A DNA stretch of 64,000 bases from Lunularia cruciata (GCA_948567375.1 OX419760.1:6634001-6698000); one strand, 5' to 3'; numbered from the stretch's first letter, positions 21,406 to 34,220 are shown. Made by a program: numbers and translations. The notes: generated by a model from the letters alone, not told the origin.

Positions 21406-22240
21406 CTACGACAGTGGAAATTTTACTGCAAGAAGTCAAAGTGTGCTTTTTGGCAGAAGGAGGTTACCTTCTTGGGTCATAAGATCTCATCAGAGGGGAT
21501 CAAGATGGAAGAAGAGAAGATCAAGGCCATTACTGATTGGCCTACCCCAAAGGATGCTACAGAAGTACGAGCATTCAATGGATTGGCCAGTTTTTACCGA
21601 CGGTTCATCCACTATTATGCTCACGTGGCTGCACCATTGACTGACCTCTTGGGAAAGAACTTGAGCTTCCAATGGACCACCAAGCATGAAGAAGCATTCT
21701 AGAAGTTAAAGCATATGGTGTCTTCAAGACCTATTCTTCAACCATATGATCCTCAACTACCTTGTGTGGTTGATTTTGATGCTTCTAACTTTGCAATTGG
21801 AGCTGTGTTGCAACAAGAATTTCCAGATGGACTACATCCGATTGCCTTTGTGTCTTGTTGACTAAATACAGCGGAAAGAAATTACTCTGCTCGAGATCGG
21901 GAACAACTTGCAATGGTATATGCCACCAAGGTATGGAGGCATTATCTCTTGGGGAAACAAGTGATCATGCGAACTGATCACAAGCCATTGTTGCAGACCT
22001 TACACTTGGAGCACATGAAGAGCCGGCATCATCGATGGGAAGAGCAACTCCAATTGTTTGACATCAAACTTGAGTACAAACCAGGTCGGTTCCATGTCAT
22101 TCCTGATGCTCTATCACGACGACCTGATTTGAAGGATCTTCCTTTTATCACAGCGGCAATTACAACGGTGTCCATTGACCCTAAGGTCCACAATGAGTTT
22201 CAATCAGCTCTATGACAAGATCCCTTCTTCCAAATGGTAC
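21406..22240 (+). pseudogene. pol: element B RT connection and RNase H
   Basis: Same frame as the upstream part. It contains FYCKKSKCAFWQ, GHKISSEGIKMEEEKI and RAFNGLASFYRRFIHYYA (RT connection). RNase H follows with VVDFDASNFAIGAVLQQE, ERNYSARDREQLAMV and MRTDHKPLLQTL, so the acidic residues are present. Stops are TAG at 21700, TGA at 21859 and TGA at 22213, each a single transition from CAG or CGA. The end is FHVIPDALSRRPDL, the usual gypsy boundary before integrase. Confidence 0.92.
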
Positions 22241-23736
22241 ACGGTCGTTTGACAACATGCGACAAGGAGTACAACACCTTCTCCTTCAAGGAAGGCCTTT
22301 TATTCCATGCAGACCAGATCTATGTTCCAGCCAAAGGTGATCTTTGACTAGTGCGCCTTCAAGAAGCCCATGATTTACCAATAGCTGGTCACATGGGAGT
22401 GGACAAGACCTTGGGCACCCTCCAACGCCAATGGTGGTGGCCCAACATGACACGAGATGTTCGAGACTTTGTCCGATCATGTGAGAGTTGCCAACGGAAC
22501 AAGGCCAGCAACCAGAAGCCGAGTGGACTCCTTCAACCACTCGCCATTCCATCCGCTCGTTGGGAGCATGTGAGCTTGGATCTCATCACATCCTTGCCAA
22601 AGACAAAACAAGGACACACCGCAATCGTGGTGTTTGTGGATAAGCTTAGTAAGCAAATCCACTTGGCACCAACCTGTGATACCGTGGATGCTCCAACCTT
22701 AGCGCAAATCTACTTTGACAATGTCTTCAAGCATCATGGGATGCCATGTGTACTCATCTCCGACCATGATCCTCGATTTACTGGGAAGTTTTAGCAAGCA
22801 CTCTTCCAAATACTCGGCACCAAGCTTGCTTTGTCCACGGCCTATCATCCTCAATCTGATGGACAAACCGAATGTGCCAATCGTACATTGGAGGATATGT
22901 TGCGGGCCTTTGTCAATGTCCACCATACCAATTGGGATGAATGTCTTGCAGCTGCAAAATTTGCCTACAACAATTCCAAACAGGCAAGCACCGGATTTTC
23001 TCCCTTCTTTCTCAATTTTGGCCAAGATCCGCTTGTTCCAGATTCTCTTCTTGCTCCCCCTCCCTCGCAGGTTCCTCATACTTCCACATTCTTGACCACT
23101 ATATCCCAATCTCTCCAACAAGCCAAATCTCACCTCCTTGTTGCTCAGAATCGCCAAAAACAATATGCGGACCATCATCGTCGTGATCTCACCTTTGAAG
23201 TTGGTGATAAAGTCATGCTATCCTCTAGTAACCTCACTCTCCCACTGGATACCCAAGTTCGTAAACTTGCTCCTAATTGGATAGGACCCTTTGATATTAC
23301 CCACATTATCTCTCTTGTTGCTTATCGACTTGCCTTACCTTGTCACATGCGTATCCATCCTGTCTTTCATGTTTCCAAGTTGAAACCCTTTGTTCCTAAC
23401 CCTTCTTCCTTTTCCTCTCGAGTCCAACCTCCCCCTCTTCCTGTCCCTATCAATGATCATAAGGAGTACAAAGTTGATTGTATCCTTGCGCGTCGCCGTA
23501 TTCAATGCGGCCGTCGCCAACATATGGAGTACAAGGTCCTTTGGAAAGGGTATCTCCTTCATGATGCTACATGGGAACCTCTTTCTCACCTCCAGAATGC
23601 ACAGATGGCCATCAAGGAATTCGAAGCTTCACTGGCAACAAGGACGTCACCAACTAGCGGCGGGAGAATATGTAACAATATGGAGTTTAGTGACGAAGTT
23701 AGTCGGGCTTACGAAGTAGAGAATAAGACAAAATAA
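22241..23736 (+). pseudogene. pol: element B integrase with chromodomain
   Basis: The HHCC region is at 22350-22500 (HDLPIAGHMGVDKTL, then CESCQRNKAS). The core has SLDLITSLPKTKQ, VLISDHDPRFTGKF and TECANRTLEDML giving D, D, E. Stops at 22348 (TGA) and 22792 (TAG) interrupt it. From 22831 it is open for 301 codons and includes the GPF-type segment WIGPFDITHI and a chromodomain at about 23455-23640 (EYKVDCILARRR, YKVLWKGYLLHDATWEP). The stop TAA at 23734 lies 66 bp inside the 3' LTR. Confidence 0.94.
23657..23670 (+). other. polypurine tract of element B
   Basis: GCGGCGGGAGAATA lies directly before the 3' LTR. The same tract is before the E2 LTR (55174-55190, minus). Confidence 0.7.
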
Positions 23737-24093
23737 CCTAGAATATTCTAGAAGCATCTAAGAAGCTTCTTAGGAAGCTTCCCAACTAGTTAACTTGCGC
23801 CCTAAGCAGGTAGCTTCTAGAAGGAAGCTTCTAGAAGCTTCTAACTAGCTTAGCTTGCACGCCAAGTAGGCGGCTTCTAGAAGGAAGCTTCTTGAGAAGC
23901 TTCCTAGTTAACTTGGCTTGCACTCCAAGAAAGCGGCTCAAGGAAACTTCTTGAGAAGCTTCAAGGGTCTTGTATGCTACCTATAAATACCAAGGCCGAA
24001 GCTCATGCTAGGCATTCGGAGTTTTCCCTCATTCAAGTGTCCCAATGTGAGTTTCCATTCTCCTATTTCTCTCCTCGGTTTCGGTCGTTTACA
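23671..24093 (+). repeat. element B 3' LTR
   Basis: 423 bp with the same ends as the 5' LTR. It carries the same heat-shock-type motif array and TATA box, shifted by 5220 bp. The TAGCC duplication follows at 24094-24098. Confidence 0.96.
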
Positions 24094-24098
24094 TAGCC

Positions 24099-24411
24099 GC
24101 TTCTTTGTAGCCTACTATAAGGGAAGAGGACCTTTCTTCAAGAAGAGAAGAAAATACTCTTAGGAGGAAACTTTAAGAGGAGGACTATGAGTGCCTTTGC
24201 ACAAATGGAATTTAGGTTTGGACACCAAAGAAGAGTATTTACAAATGATACCACAAGAATTCTTGATAAAGACTTAAAGTGCAAAGTTTATTTGGAAGTC
24301 AAGCTTACCATCTATAGCTTAGACTATTCCAAAAATCATAACCCAAGTGCATCATCTTCCTTAGCAAACAACAAGGAAGGTCTTACCAACATTGTACCAT
24401 CATGGGATTTA
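24099..24411. other. unassigned flank between elements B and C
   Basis: About 310 bp. It includes a plus-strand open frame from 24187 (MSAFAQMEFRFGHQRR) that runs into the LTR of C. No family recognised. Confidence 0.35.
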
Positions 24412-27400
24412 TGTGGCAACTTGGCAAATATCACTTTTGAGGTAATCAGGTAAGTAAAGTTCATTCCCACAAAGATATTAGATAGAAATGTCCAAATATG
24501 AAGTCCAATGTCACAAATGTGGTTCTTCTTAATTTCTTCTTTAGACTCTTGGGTAGAAACCACACCCAAAGGAGAGTAACAAGCACTGATATGCAATCTT
24601 GTCACAAATTAACACTTCTTAATCACAAATCCACCAAATCTTTCCAAACAATCTTGATTGTGACGATTTAGTCTCTCCCAAGAATACTTCACTACAAAAT
24701 GACTTCACTTCAAAATTGTATTCCACCCCTCCACTAAAAGCACAACTTCCTTGATCAAAATTGCTTCATATCAACACTATGCTATACTCACTACTGCAGA
24801 ATACTACCAACACTACAATTCCTCTAAGATCTGTAATGACATTGCTTTGATTGCACATCACTTAGGATCAAACACAAAAAATGAAGATCAAGGTCTTGGA
24901 ATCCAACATCCAACACGCACATTGACTTGCACTTTGAAATTCTCCACACACTCACAATTACAAATGTAGAGTTGATACTCAAAATTAAGCTCAAGCAACG
25001 AGCACTACTTCAAAATACTTTGCTTTATCTATTCTTAGAATTATGAGCATTGAACAACAACATATTGCAAATGCCTCCTTTAAATAGGTAGAACTCTTCA
25101 GTAGTTATCTAACTAATATACCGTTTCCTAACAACTTCACCAACCTATAGATCCGAAACAACCATGCACCACTTCATATCTGCCCTTCAAAATATGAAAT
25201 CTATTGCTACTCCGATCCAATGTCTACTTCTTCTTCGGCTTCCAAACCTGAAGTAACTCCACATACTACTCTATCCTCGGTTTTACAACTACTAACTCTT
25301 CTACCAATTCTAACACCTCTTTCCCTTGATTTGCAATTACCGTCATGGGCAACCTACATACATCCTGCAACCCATCCTTCTCTAATACTTCCAATGGCAA
25401 CTCCAAAGATATTTTTACTCCTACTTATTCTACTTTGGGTCTCACTCTCACATCATTCCAAAGTTTATCTACTCCTAACTTAACTAAGTCTAATCTAATC
25501 GTGATATTGTATTCCACTTCCAATATCTTCCTATCTACACGAGTTCTAAGACTAATCACTAATGCATTCAAGTCCTTATCCTTTGCATTTCTTCTCCTCG
25601 TCTCTTGCACCAACAATCTCAACTCATGCAACCTCATTTCTTCAATTCTTATACTTGCTTTGGTACTCAACATTACATTCATCTTCACTACTATCTCCTT
25701 CAATGGCTCAAGCCTCATCCTTCTCTCATATTCCTTATCTGCCTGCCAATCTTCTTGGTATATTGCTAGTTTTGCCTCAAACTTGGCCTTCACATTTCCC
25801 TTCCCCTTCTCTTTTTGCACTATCTTCTCTTCCAAATTATGAATTAGTTCCCGCAATCTTTCTTCTTCTCCATACCGCATTATTAACTCTCTTTGCTAGA
25901 GTTGCGTCTTCTCTTTTATGCTATGCATCACTTGGTTGAGTTCTTGCTCCTTCTCTGCTGCCCTTGCCATGGCATAGATGACCTCTATTTGAGAATCAAC
26001 AAACTGCTACTTCAAGATTTTGTACTCAGCTATTTGTCTCTCCATGGCTATGACATTCTGCTCTATTATCTTATCTTTACTCTCTACTTCTATAATCTGA
26101 TTTTGTACTACTGAATCTACTCACAATATCTCCCTTTGCTCCTCTCCTTGGGTTCTACTCTCCTTCATCTCCAAGTTTTCTACTTCTAACCGGTCTAGCA
26201 CTTGCAACAAATTTTTTACCTGAGGATACTCTAGCTGCATTTCTTTCTTCTTCTTCCCTAGTGTCATCAACAATGAGCAGACAATCTCCCTTAGATACTC
26301 CACTCCTCTGGTCTGGGTATCTTCTTCTTGCGGCCTTTCCTCATTCTCCATCTTTTCTTTGCCTAACATTCTCCTTTTCAAGTAGAGTCATCCAATTGGA
26401 ATTGATTTCTCGCTCCTCAAACTCTCACTTTCTATTTCCTTCCTCCGACTTGGCCCCGTCTCATGTCTTGTGCTTCTTCTTGATCTGATTTCTCTCTAAA
26501 TGATAACCTTCTTCTCCAATTTCTCTAGAACTTCCTCTTCTTCTTTCAGGTTATCTTTGTCTGCAGTTTCCAACTTTCCCTCTAGTACTGGCTACATCTC
26601 CACTCTATCTTCACTCTTGCTACTTGTTTCACCACTTTGCAATGTGAGTTTGGGTTCCTCTTCTCTCTCCGAGTCCTCTGACTTGTACTTGGCCTCTACC
26701 TTCTGATTCTTCCTCCAACAATGTTAATACCACCATGTCCTTCCTTGGGTTCACTTTCCTAGTCTTTTGTGGTCTCACAACTACCACTTCTTCTTTGGGT
26801 TGACTCCTCTTCTTTGGCTTTGGAGCTATCACCGCTAATCTCACACTCTGCCCTGTTTATGCATAGTACTCATTCTTTGCTTCTAATCTAAAGAATGTAT
26901 TGTTGCTCATTTGCATCAACATCTCTCCTCAAGTTGGGATGGAAGTGCGATACCATCTTTTGTCATTGCACCGCATTTAGTAAATTTGATCCCAAATAAA
27001 AATGGGCTGCAAAAGGTACAATGTAGTGTGGAGGCGTCTTATCCCATAAATTCTACACCATCTGTCTTGTGTGCTAATAAAAGCACTTTGCCCAATTGAT
27101 GAGTTCCCTTGCAAACATCTTATGGAAAAACATTGCTTCGCGTTTCATTACATAAGTGGTTTGCTCCAGCTTGAAGATGACCATCATTGCTCCTATGATG
27201 CCCCTCCTCACAAGGTCCTTATAACTCTTGACCTTATATCCATTCTTTGTGCATTTTGAAAAAAAGGCGTCTCTTACTTCTTGGGTTTCTTTGGCTACCT
27301 CTCCTCTCCCCAAGAATGTAGCTCCTTGCTCCTTAACAGCCTCACCAGTACTAACCTCCAATCCAACTCTATCCAACAAGCCAGGATTTCCTCTCTTCCC

Positions 27401-28179
27401 TTTTGCATTGGGTGCTTCCAAACACTTACTCTCTATTATCTTGGTCATGAAACTTGGAAAGCTAAGGTTCCAGTTCCATGCCAAAAATGTGATTCAAAGC
27501 CTGCTCAAGACATCAATCCTGGCAATCACATCTAACCTCCAAATTGCATGATTTCTCATTGCAAATTCTGAGTTCTTCTTTCTACCTCCCATCTTTCTCT
27601 CCTCCCCTCTAGAGTTGTGAAAGCTCTTCCTCCCAATTCCTAGACTGATGATCCTAACTTCCTCTCGATGCACAAAGGTGTCTCTTACTACAATCCCTTT
27701 TCCACAATCTCCCTTAGGGCAACTTCTTAATGGAGATGGGAAGTTACTTATCATTCCTCCTCTCTTCATCTCAATCTTGAATCTTATAGTGGCACGTCTC
27801 CTCAGTCTCTTCACTTTGAGCTTCTACCAAGAAATCACACCTTTTGCATGCTCCTCTTCTATCAATGTCAATTTTCCCTTGCTCATAGGACAGCCATTTT
27901 TGTATGCAGTACCTTCTTGAATGTCCAACCTTGAAGGAAAGTTGCTACATTTTCCTTGCATTAGGTTGAGCACACTGAGACAAAGTTTCATTACGTTAGG
28001 TTGAATGCTGACAAGACCAATCCCTTTGTTTCTGACACAAACTCACTTTACTTCAGGTTACAACCCAAAGACACCATTCTTTGCCTTCCGATGCAATGTA
28101 GGTACAATACGACTTTGTCTATATACTTCTTCTTCAAAATAGGATAAAAACTTAAAAAAACAAAAATGTGGGTACCACA
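24412..28179 (-). repeat. element C 3' LTR, unusually long, with coding relic
   Basis: The outer end is TGTGGCAACTTGG on the plus strand. The inner end follows a polypurine tract and reads TGTGGTACCCACATTTT on the minus strand, giving about 3.77 kb. The outer 1.09 kb matches 34309-35395. The inner 2.6 kb holds broken open frames on the element's coding strand. An alternative is that the LTR is only 1.09 kb and the inner part is a third ORF region before it; the position of the polypurine tract favours the long LTR. Confidence 0.55.
25425..27820 (-). pseudogene. extra coding relic downstream of integrase in element C
   Basis: Broken frames on the coding strand of C. 27074-27484 reads MAWNWNLSFPSFMTKIIESK with a conserved KETQEVRDAFFSKCTKNGYK. 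26121-26381 and 25425-25880 are highly charged and coiled-coil-like (MRYGEEERLRELIHNLEEK). Element D has the matching piece at about 43560-43870 (KCDASKETTEVRN, CTKNGYKVDSF). Conservation in two copies suggests a real extra protein. I do not recognise the family; a captured plant gene or an accessory ORF like those of some Athila elements are both possible. Confidence 0.5.
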
Positions 28180-28194
28180 TACCCTTCCCTCAAA
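28180..28194 (-). other. polypurine tract of element C
   Basis: On the minus strand the run GAGGGAAGGGTA directly precedes TGTGGTACC. Element D has GAGGGAGGGAGTA before the same TGTGGTACC at 42938. Confidence 0.65.
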
Positions 28195-28469
28195 TGTGAG
28201 CATCCCGGCAAACATAGACCTCAGGTGCCTTAGAGACCTCCGAGTCTATTGTCTAGTACTTTTGAACTCTCCACCCATTCACTTGAGTGGCAAAAGGTTG
28301 CCCCTCCAAGTCTACAAGTTGAATGGACCCGTTGTCATAAATATGAAGTGCTTGATAGGGCCCCATCCATCTTAAATGCAATTTGCCTGGAAAAAATACT
28401 TGGGAATTGTCATATAACAAAACCAAATCTCCTTCACAAATAGTGATAGGCTTGATGTGCTTATTGTGC

Positions 28470-29560
28470 CTAAATTTCCTCTATTCTTGCACTTCCTTCA
28501 TGGTTTGCATTGCATCGTTCCCTTTCTCTTCTTACCACATCAATTGATGGATCTGAAGATCTTGACTTTCTTCTTCTAACAATTGTTCTTTGCAGAGAAT
28601 CCAATATGACGATAGTTCAAATTCAACTGGTAGTATGGGATGCAATCCATATGTCAAGAAGTATGGAGTTTGCTTTGTTGTGATCTTTTCTGTTGTTTGA
28701 TATGCTCACAACACAACTGGTAACTTTGTATCCTAATCATAGGCATAATTGAAAGTCATCTTATTAAGAATTTTACATAGTAACCTATTTGCCGTCTCCG
28801 TTAGGCCATTTTCTTTGGGATTATAAGGAGTTTTCTTCCAATGTTTAATCTGGAAGTACTTGGTTAACGCTTCCACCAAGGAATTCAAAAAATGGGTTCA
28901 CCGATTCCAATTTCAAAGGACATCCATATCTAGAGATGATGTTTCAAAAGAAAAATTCTACAACTATTTTTGCATCATCTTTGTGAGTTGCTTTGACTTT
29001 GACCATTTTGGTAGCATAGTCAGTGAAAACCAAAATGTATCATATTCTCGTGACTCGGGTTACCGGTTGGTTTGGCCCCACAAAATCAATTCCCCATTTC
29101 TCAAATGGGGCCAATGGCAAAATCGGTCTCAAAGGCCAATGGGAATCAGGTGTCGGTTTTCCTATTTGTTGGCAGGTGTCACAACTTTGAATATGGGCAT
29201 GTGTATTTTTATACATTATAGGCCACCAATACCCCAAGGAAAGAATCTTCTTCATAGTATTCTCAGGGCATAATGTCCCTCTGATGCTTTTGCATGTAAA
29301 GCCTCAATTACTCCTCCAACTTTGTATGCTTCTAAACATTGTTGAAGTACTTTGTCTTCACTTATTCTAAATAAAATTTTGTGTTTAAGCTGATATGGCC
29401 CTATTTTCCTAAGAAAGACTGCCCTCTACTCCGGGTCCAGCCCGTCACAACATTGGAGAGTATGCAAATAGTGATATTTTGCTACATATTTCATACTTTG
29501 CATTGCTATCAAATGATAAAACTCTTTGTCAAGGAAGTGGTCGCCAACCTCCTATTCTTG
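28470..29560 (-). pseudogene. pol: element C integrase remnant
   Basis: The HHCC-end and core start are clear at 29040-29255: YWWPIMYKNTHAHIQSCDTC, then LAPFEKWGIDFVGPN with the first catalytic aspartate. The remaining core is traceable at 28600-29040 by alignment to element D (VEVEATRKDDEEIV in D) but is broken by stops. No chromodomain follows. Confidence 0.8.
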
Positions 29561-31060
29561 GTCTTGAGTTTCTAACCTAGATTGGAAGTCCGTGTTTGAA
29601 TGCAAAGTTCTCTTCCGTACTTGTACAATATATGTGAATTCTTGCAATAACAAGATCCATCTTGCAATTTGCCCCGAAAAATCTGCCTTCTTGACCAGAT
29701 GTTGGAGGGCATAATGGTCCATATAGAAAATAGATTTGTACCCCAATAGATAGTGGCAAAACTTCTTGTAGGCATACACCATTCCGAGTACTTCCCTTTC
29801 AATCATTGAATAATTTCTTTATGAAATCAAAAGTTGTCGGTTGGCGTAATAGATTGGGTAATCCTTCTTCTTGTTGTCCTTCTGACTTAAGACTACTCCA
29901 ATTGCTATGGATGAAGTATCCACATATACATGAAAAGGGTGCTCCCAATTTGGAGCCCTCATAATTGGTGCTTCAACCAATTTCTTCTTTAGTACCTAGA
30001 AAGCTTCTTCTTGACTTGCTTCCTACAGGTAGTCCTTGGACTCCTTTAGCAGGTTTGTTAGGGGCGCATCAAGCACTACATAGTTTGATACAAAGTGTCT
30101 ATAGTATCCAAAATGTCCCAAGAAGATTCTTAGCTCCCAAATTTTTTAAGGGATTCCAAGGCCGAGATAACTTTAACCTTCTTGACATCGACTTCAATAC
30201 CTTGGCTTCACACCCGATGCCCCAGAAGAATTTCCTCCGTCATTGCAAAGAAGCATTTCTTTGGGTGTAATGACAGATCAGAAAAATGGCACCTTTCAAA
30301 ATTTTGGTGAAGGTAATCTAAATGTACATCTCTTTGCCCAAACACACAAAAATAATCAATGAAGACCTCCACAAATTTGCACATAAAATCCTTGAAGAAT
30401 GCATTCATCATCCACTGGAAAGTAGTGGGAGCATTACACAACCCAAAGGGCATTTGATTGTAAGCAAAGGTGCCCCAATCGGTGGTGAATGTGGTCTTAT
30501 CCTTATCTTCTTCTCTAATAGATACGTGATTTTACCTTGAAAATCCATCGAGAAAGCTGCAACAAGGATGACCAACTACTTGATCCAAAATTGTATTCTA
30601 TGAAAGGCAAGGGATGATGATCCTGCTTCGTAACTGCATTCACCTTGCAAAAATCTTGGCACTTTCAAATCTTCCTAGTTTTCTTCTTTGGGACAATGAC
30701 AATGGGTGAGACTCACTCACTGCTTAAGACAAGAAATATTATTTTGGCCCCTAGGTACTTGTCGATTTCCTCTTTTACCAAGAGTGAGTACTTTGGGTTT
30801 ACGCGGTACCGTCTTTGCCAAACCAGAACTACACCTTCAACCAGGTCAATCCGGTGTTCTCTAGATTATTGTGGAATACCCAGCATTTGATCAATAGACC
30901 AAGCAAATACATCCTAGAATTCTATAAATAGGGTAGTGTATCCTACCAACTCCTCCAAAGTGATTGTCTAAGAAATTTTTAAAAAAATTTCCTCACTTAA
31001 GATGACATCTTGATAGTCATCGGGGATGATGACTCCCTCAACATGACTCACTTGGCTTAA
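29552..31060 (-). pseudogene. pol: element C reverse transcriptase and RNase H remnant
   Basis: RT motifs on the minus strand include MPFGLCNAPTTFQWMMNAFF and the active-site region FVEVFIDYFCVFGQRD (30208-30453), where FVDD has become FIDY. RNase H is at 29552-29990, with MIEREVLGMVYAYKKFCHYL, FYMDHYALQHLVKKADFS and NTDFQSRLETQ. Several frame changes separate the pieces. The type of RT groups C and D outside the chromoviruses A and B. Confidence 0.85.
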
Positions 31061-31813
31061 TCAAAGTTGAGCTGCCATCAAACCTCCTTCTTCCAAGTCA
31101 TTTTCACCCAAGGCGAGGTCATATGGATCTTTGTCATTGATGTCTACCTCGTAATATTCCAAGTAATTGACTTGGACTTTGTCTTTAGAATCTTTTGAAG
31201 ATGAAGACAATGAATCTTTGGATTCATCTTTGTCTTTTGATGAAGTTGTTTCCTTGAGGTGGAGAACCTTCATCCAACTCATTGTCACCAACTTTTGGTC
31301 CTTGGACAAGATGACCTTACACCGCAACTTCTGCTGGTGCCAATCCACCACAACTTGGGCACTATACAACCAAGGTCTTTTGATCAATAGTAGGTAACCC
31401 GCCTTTGTTACTGGTCTCAATACAATATAGTTTAATTTGAAGGGTACCCCTCCAATGATTGTTGTAATGTCTGCCCAATGCATGCCCAATGGCCATCTCC
31501 TGGTTTGGTCTACAAATTTCAAAACTTGGGGTGTTGGCTCAAACATATGGTACCCCAACCTATTTGAAGTATCTTTGGTCATGACATTCATACCGGATCT
31601 TGAATCAATGGGTATCAATGTGATCATACACCTTTTAATCTCCGCATCAACTTCAAGAGATTCTAGATCTTCCTGTTCAATATGATAAATGGCTAGCAAG
31701 TCTTTTTTAGACATTGCCCTTACTTTCTTGAGGGCTGAACTTAACTGCTTCTTATACAACTTTTTGTCTTCCCATAGTTGCTTGAATGCAATATTTGCAC
31801 TCGTGGATGCCAA
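31061..31813 (-). pseudogene. pol: element C protease domain and acidic linker, open frame
   Basis: A 250-codon open frame. The retropepsin-like part has LIPIDSRSGMNVMTKDTSNR, where an arginine splits the usual D-S-G, then TIIGGVPFKLNYIVLRPV and RPWLYSAQVVVDWHQQKL. A serine- and aspartate-rich linker (SKDKDESKDSLSSSSKDSKD) leads toward RT. Element D carries the same protein in two pieces (37140-37568 and 39797-40056) on either side of insert G. Confidence 0.75.
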
Positions 31814-31843
31814 ATCCGCTACAATATTGTATTGAGGTACTCC

Positions 31844-34220
31844 TCATAGTTTCACCTTCTTTACCTTTGTCTTTGGGTTTGAAGTCTCACCATGTGCAAA
31901 TTTGATGCGCTTCATGATGGTGATTGGAGTATTGGTGGTCTTGACCCAATGTTCTTTAGGTTTGCCCACCTCAGCTTGGATCAAATCCTTCACTTTGGAT
32001 CTGATGTCCGCTGGAAAAATTGGAGGCTTCATCTTCATATCTTCCTCCAAACTCATCTCCAGAGTTCTGAGTATTGCTTCCTTGATTTCTTTCTGCAAAG
32101 CGTTAGCTTTAGCTTTTGCTAGAATCTTTTCCTCCTTGGTAGAAAGAATAGCCTTTGGGTGTAGTCTCTTTGCTTTTTGTGAAGATGAAGAGGTAGTACT
32201 TAGTTCCTCAAGATCACGCTTCTTCTTACTCAAGCGTGTCTCAACCTTCAAAATTTTGAGGTCCAACCATTCACCTTTAGAAGCCAGACTCCCTTCTTGA
32301 GGTCTCTCCTCCTCAAGTGTTATACAATGTATAGTTGTATCCCCTTTTGCATGGGGTTTGTACATATTTCATAGGGGGCTTTGGGTTTGGTGGATAAGGG
32401 CATTGGTTGCCTATATGACCCAATCCCTTACAATTCCTACACAAGGGAACATACCCAATTTTCTATCTTGGCTCCGGTCAGTTTGGATACCAATGTCCCA
32501 TCGAGCCACAATTATAACATGCTCTAGGTGCAACGTTTTGAGGTCAATTTTGGTTGCCTATTGGTGGTCTTTGAGGAAGAGCATTATTGTTATACTCCTT
32601 AGTCTATACCTTGGACCTTGGTACGATGTGCTCACTTGAGGTTGTACCTCTTGAGTTTGGTATACTGCCTCTTCTTCTTCTCCTTGGCCCTAACCTAGAA
32701 CCTAATCAATTTGCTACACCAGAAATGCATTACAAGTGTGACATTCTGTGTTTGCATGACCCAACTTGCCACACACAGTGCACCACACATTGGATCTTCC
32801 AAATGAAAGAGACTTCTTTGGTCCTTTGCTCCAATCATCTGGATCTTAAAATCCACAAACATGTTTATAAGAATATCCAACTTATTATCAGCCTTATTTA
32901 CATTCTTTGCTAGAGGTGTCAAAGGTTTCTTTCCCCCACATCTTTGTATTCTTTGTGGCTTTGAATCTTCTTTGGATTCCAACAAAGAACTCAAAGATGT
33001 GGAGGATTCCTCCAAAGAAGGGGATGTACTCTGAGAAGCTCTTCTTTTGGGCTTCTTGCCTTTCTTCTCTCCATTCCTTTGATTACCAGAAGAGTGAGAG
33101 TGAGCCGCCTCATATTGGGCGACACGTTTGAGTACCTTATCTAGGGAAGTTACATTCCTCTCCCTGGCAAAGATCCAAATCTCTAGTGAAAGTCCTCCCA
33201 AGAACCAGGTAATGGCTTGGGCATCAGAGTAATCCACTACACCGGAATGCTTTGGGACTCAGGTCAAGAGAGCCGCTCAGAGAAGTCTCTCAACTTCTCC
33301 TTCTTTCCTTGGTCCAAATCTTTAAGTGCCGCAAAGACACTTGTATCATAGTCAACTTCTCAAAATTGTTCCAAAAATTTGTTTCTCAAATCTGCCCAAT
33401 CCGTTGGCATGAACCCCTTTTAGGTTATATGTGTGTACCAGCTCCAAGCTTTCTTGCAGAGCAAACTTGGAAAAATACACAAGCAATCCATAGAGTCATG
33501 CTCCTTGTTGGCAAAGGAGATGACTTTGAATTCTTTGATGAATTTGTATGGATCCTCATCTTGTTCTATCTCCTTGTACTTCTGATAGGCGTGTCGGGTG
33601 ACAAGTAACAAAGTAATTATTTGGCTCTGTAGAGTTGGCTGAGGTACAGTTGAATTTGATGGACCCAAAGAACTGGCTGGTATTGAAGCAGTGGTGATAG
33701 CTAAGGGGTTCCAATTGGTCAAGTTCAACATAGGGTCTTCTTTGATAGTTACTTCTTCTTTGATTGTGTTGACTTCAACCCGAGTAGAAGAAAGAGGTTC
33801 AACACCCTTGGAGTGGTCTTCAAAATTCCTTTGTGCCAATCAAGGAATTGTACATAGCAGATGTTGACAATCTTCTTCCATCAAACTTTGTGCTATCTTT
33901 TCACGGATGAATTCTTTTATAAACTCAACTTCCTTGATAGCTTTTGGGGAAGTTGGTGTATTGGATCGTAAAGAATATGTTTGCCCACTAGAGTCTTTCT
34001 TATTCTCAGAATTGGGAGACATGTAGCCATGCCACCCAAATTTACGTTTCCTTTGTTTGAGCTCTTGTAGGGAATCTTGAACTTTGTGAAGGAGTTGTAA
34101 ATCCAATGCCTCTCTTTTGGCCTTGTCTAAATTGATATGGCCCTTTTGGCATTCTTCTTCTTCATGTTGCAAAGTTTGTCTTTGAGCTCTCTCTTCCCAT
34201 TGTTCACACAATGCAAACAT
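31844..34220 (-). pseudogene. gag: element C gag and gag-protease linker
   Basis: Frames at 33840-34220, 33420-33839 and 32695-33237 give the N-terminal coil (QLLHKVQDSLQELKQRKRK), the capsid-like part (DEDPYKFIKEFKVISFANK, MDYSDAQAITWFLGGLSLEI) and a serine-rich tail. A zinc knuckle CTVCGKLGHANTEC lies at about 32740-32790. 31844-32365 is a lysine-rich linker (KAKANALQKEIKEAILRT) before protease. Stops and shifts break it into at least four pieces. Confidence 0.8.

Larger units (their letters stand above)
18451..24093 (+). mobile_element. element B, complete young Ty3/gypsy chromovirus
   Basis: A 5643-bp element with two 423-bp LTRs that differ at only three sites by eye, all transitions, and a perfect TAGCC duplication. 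Gag (19145-20044) and pol (20020-23736) lie in two frames with no indel. The only damage is about seven stop codons, each explained by CGA to TGA, CAG to TAG or TGG to TAG. It has a Met-tRNA primer site, a leader ORF, a polypurine tract and a chromodomain. B0, E1, E2 and F in this window are older relatives. Confidence 0.96.

Noticed and set aside
25345..26706. Long plus-strand open frames rich in S, L and F
   Set aside because: They are antisense to the charged, coiled-coil-like relic of element C; the S/L/F-rich composition is typical of a shadow of an E/K/R-rich frame.
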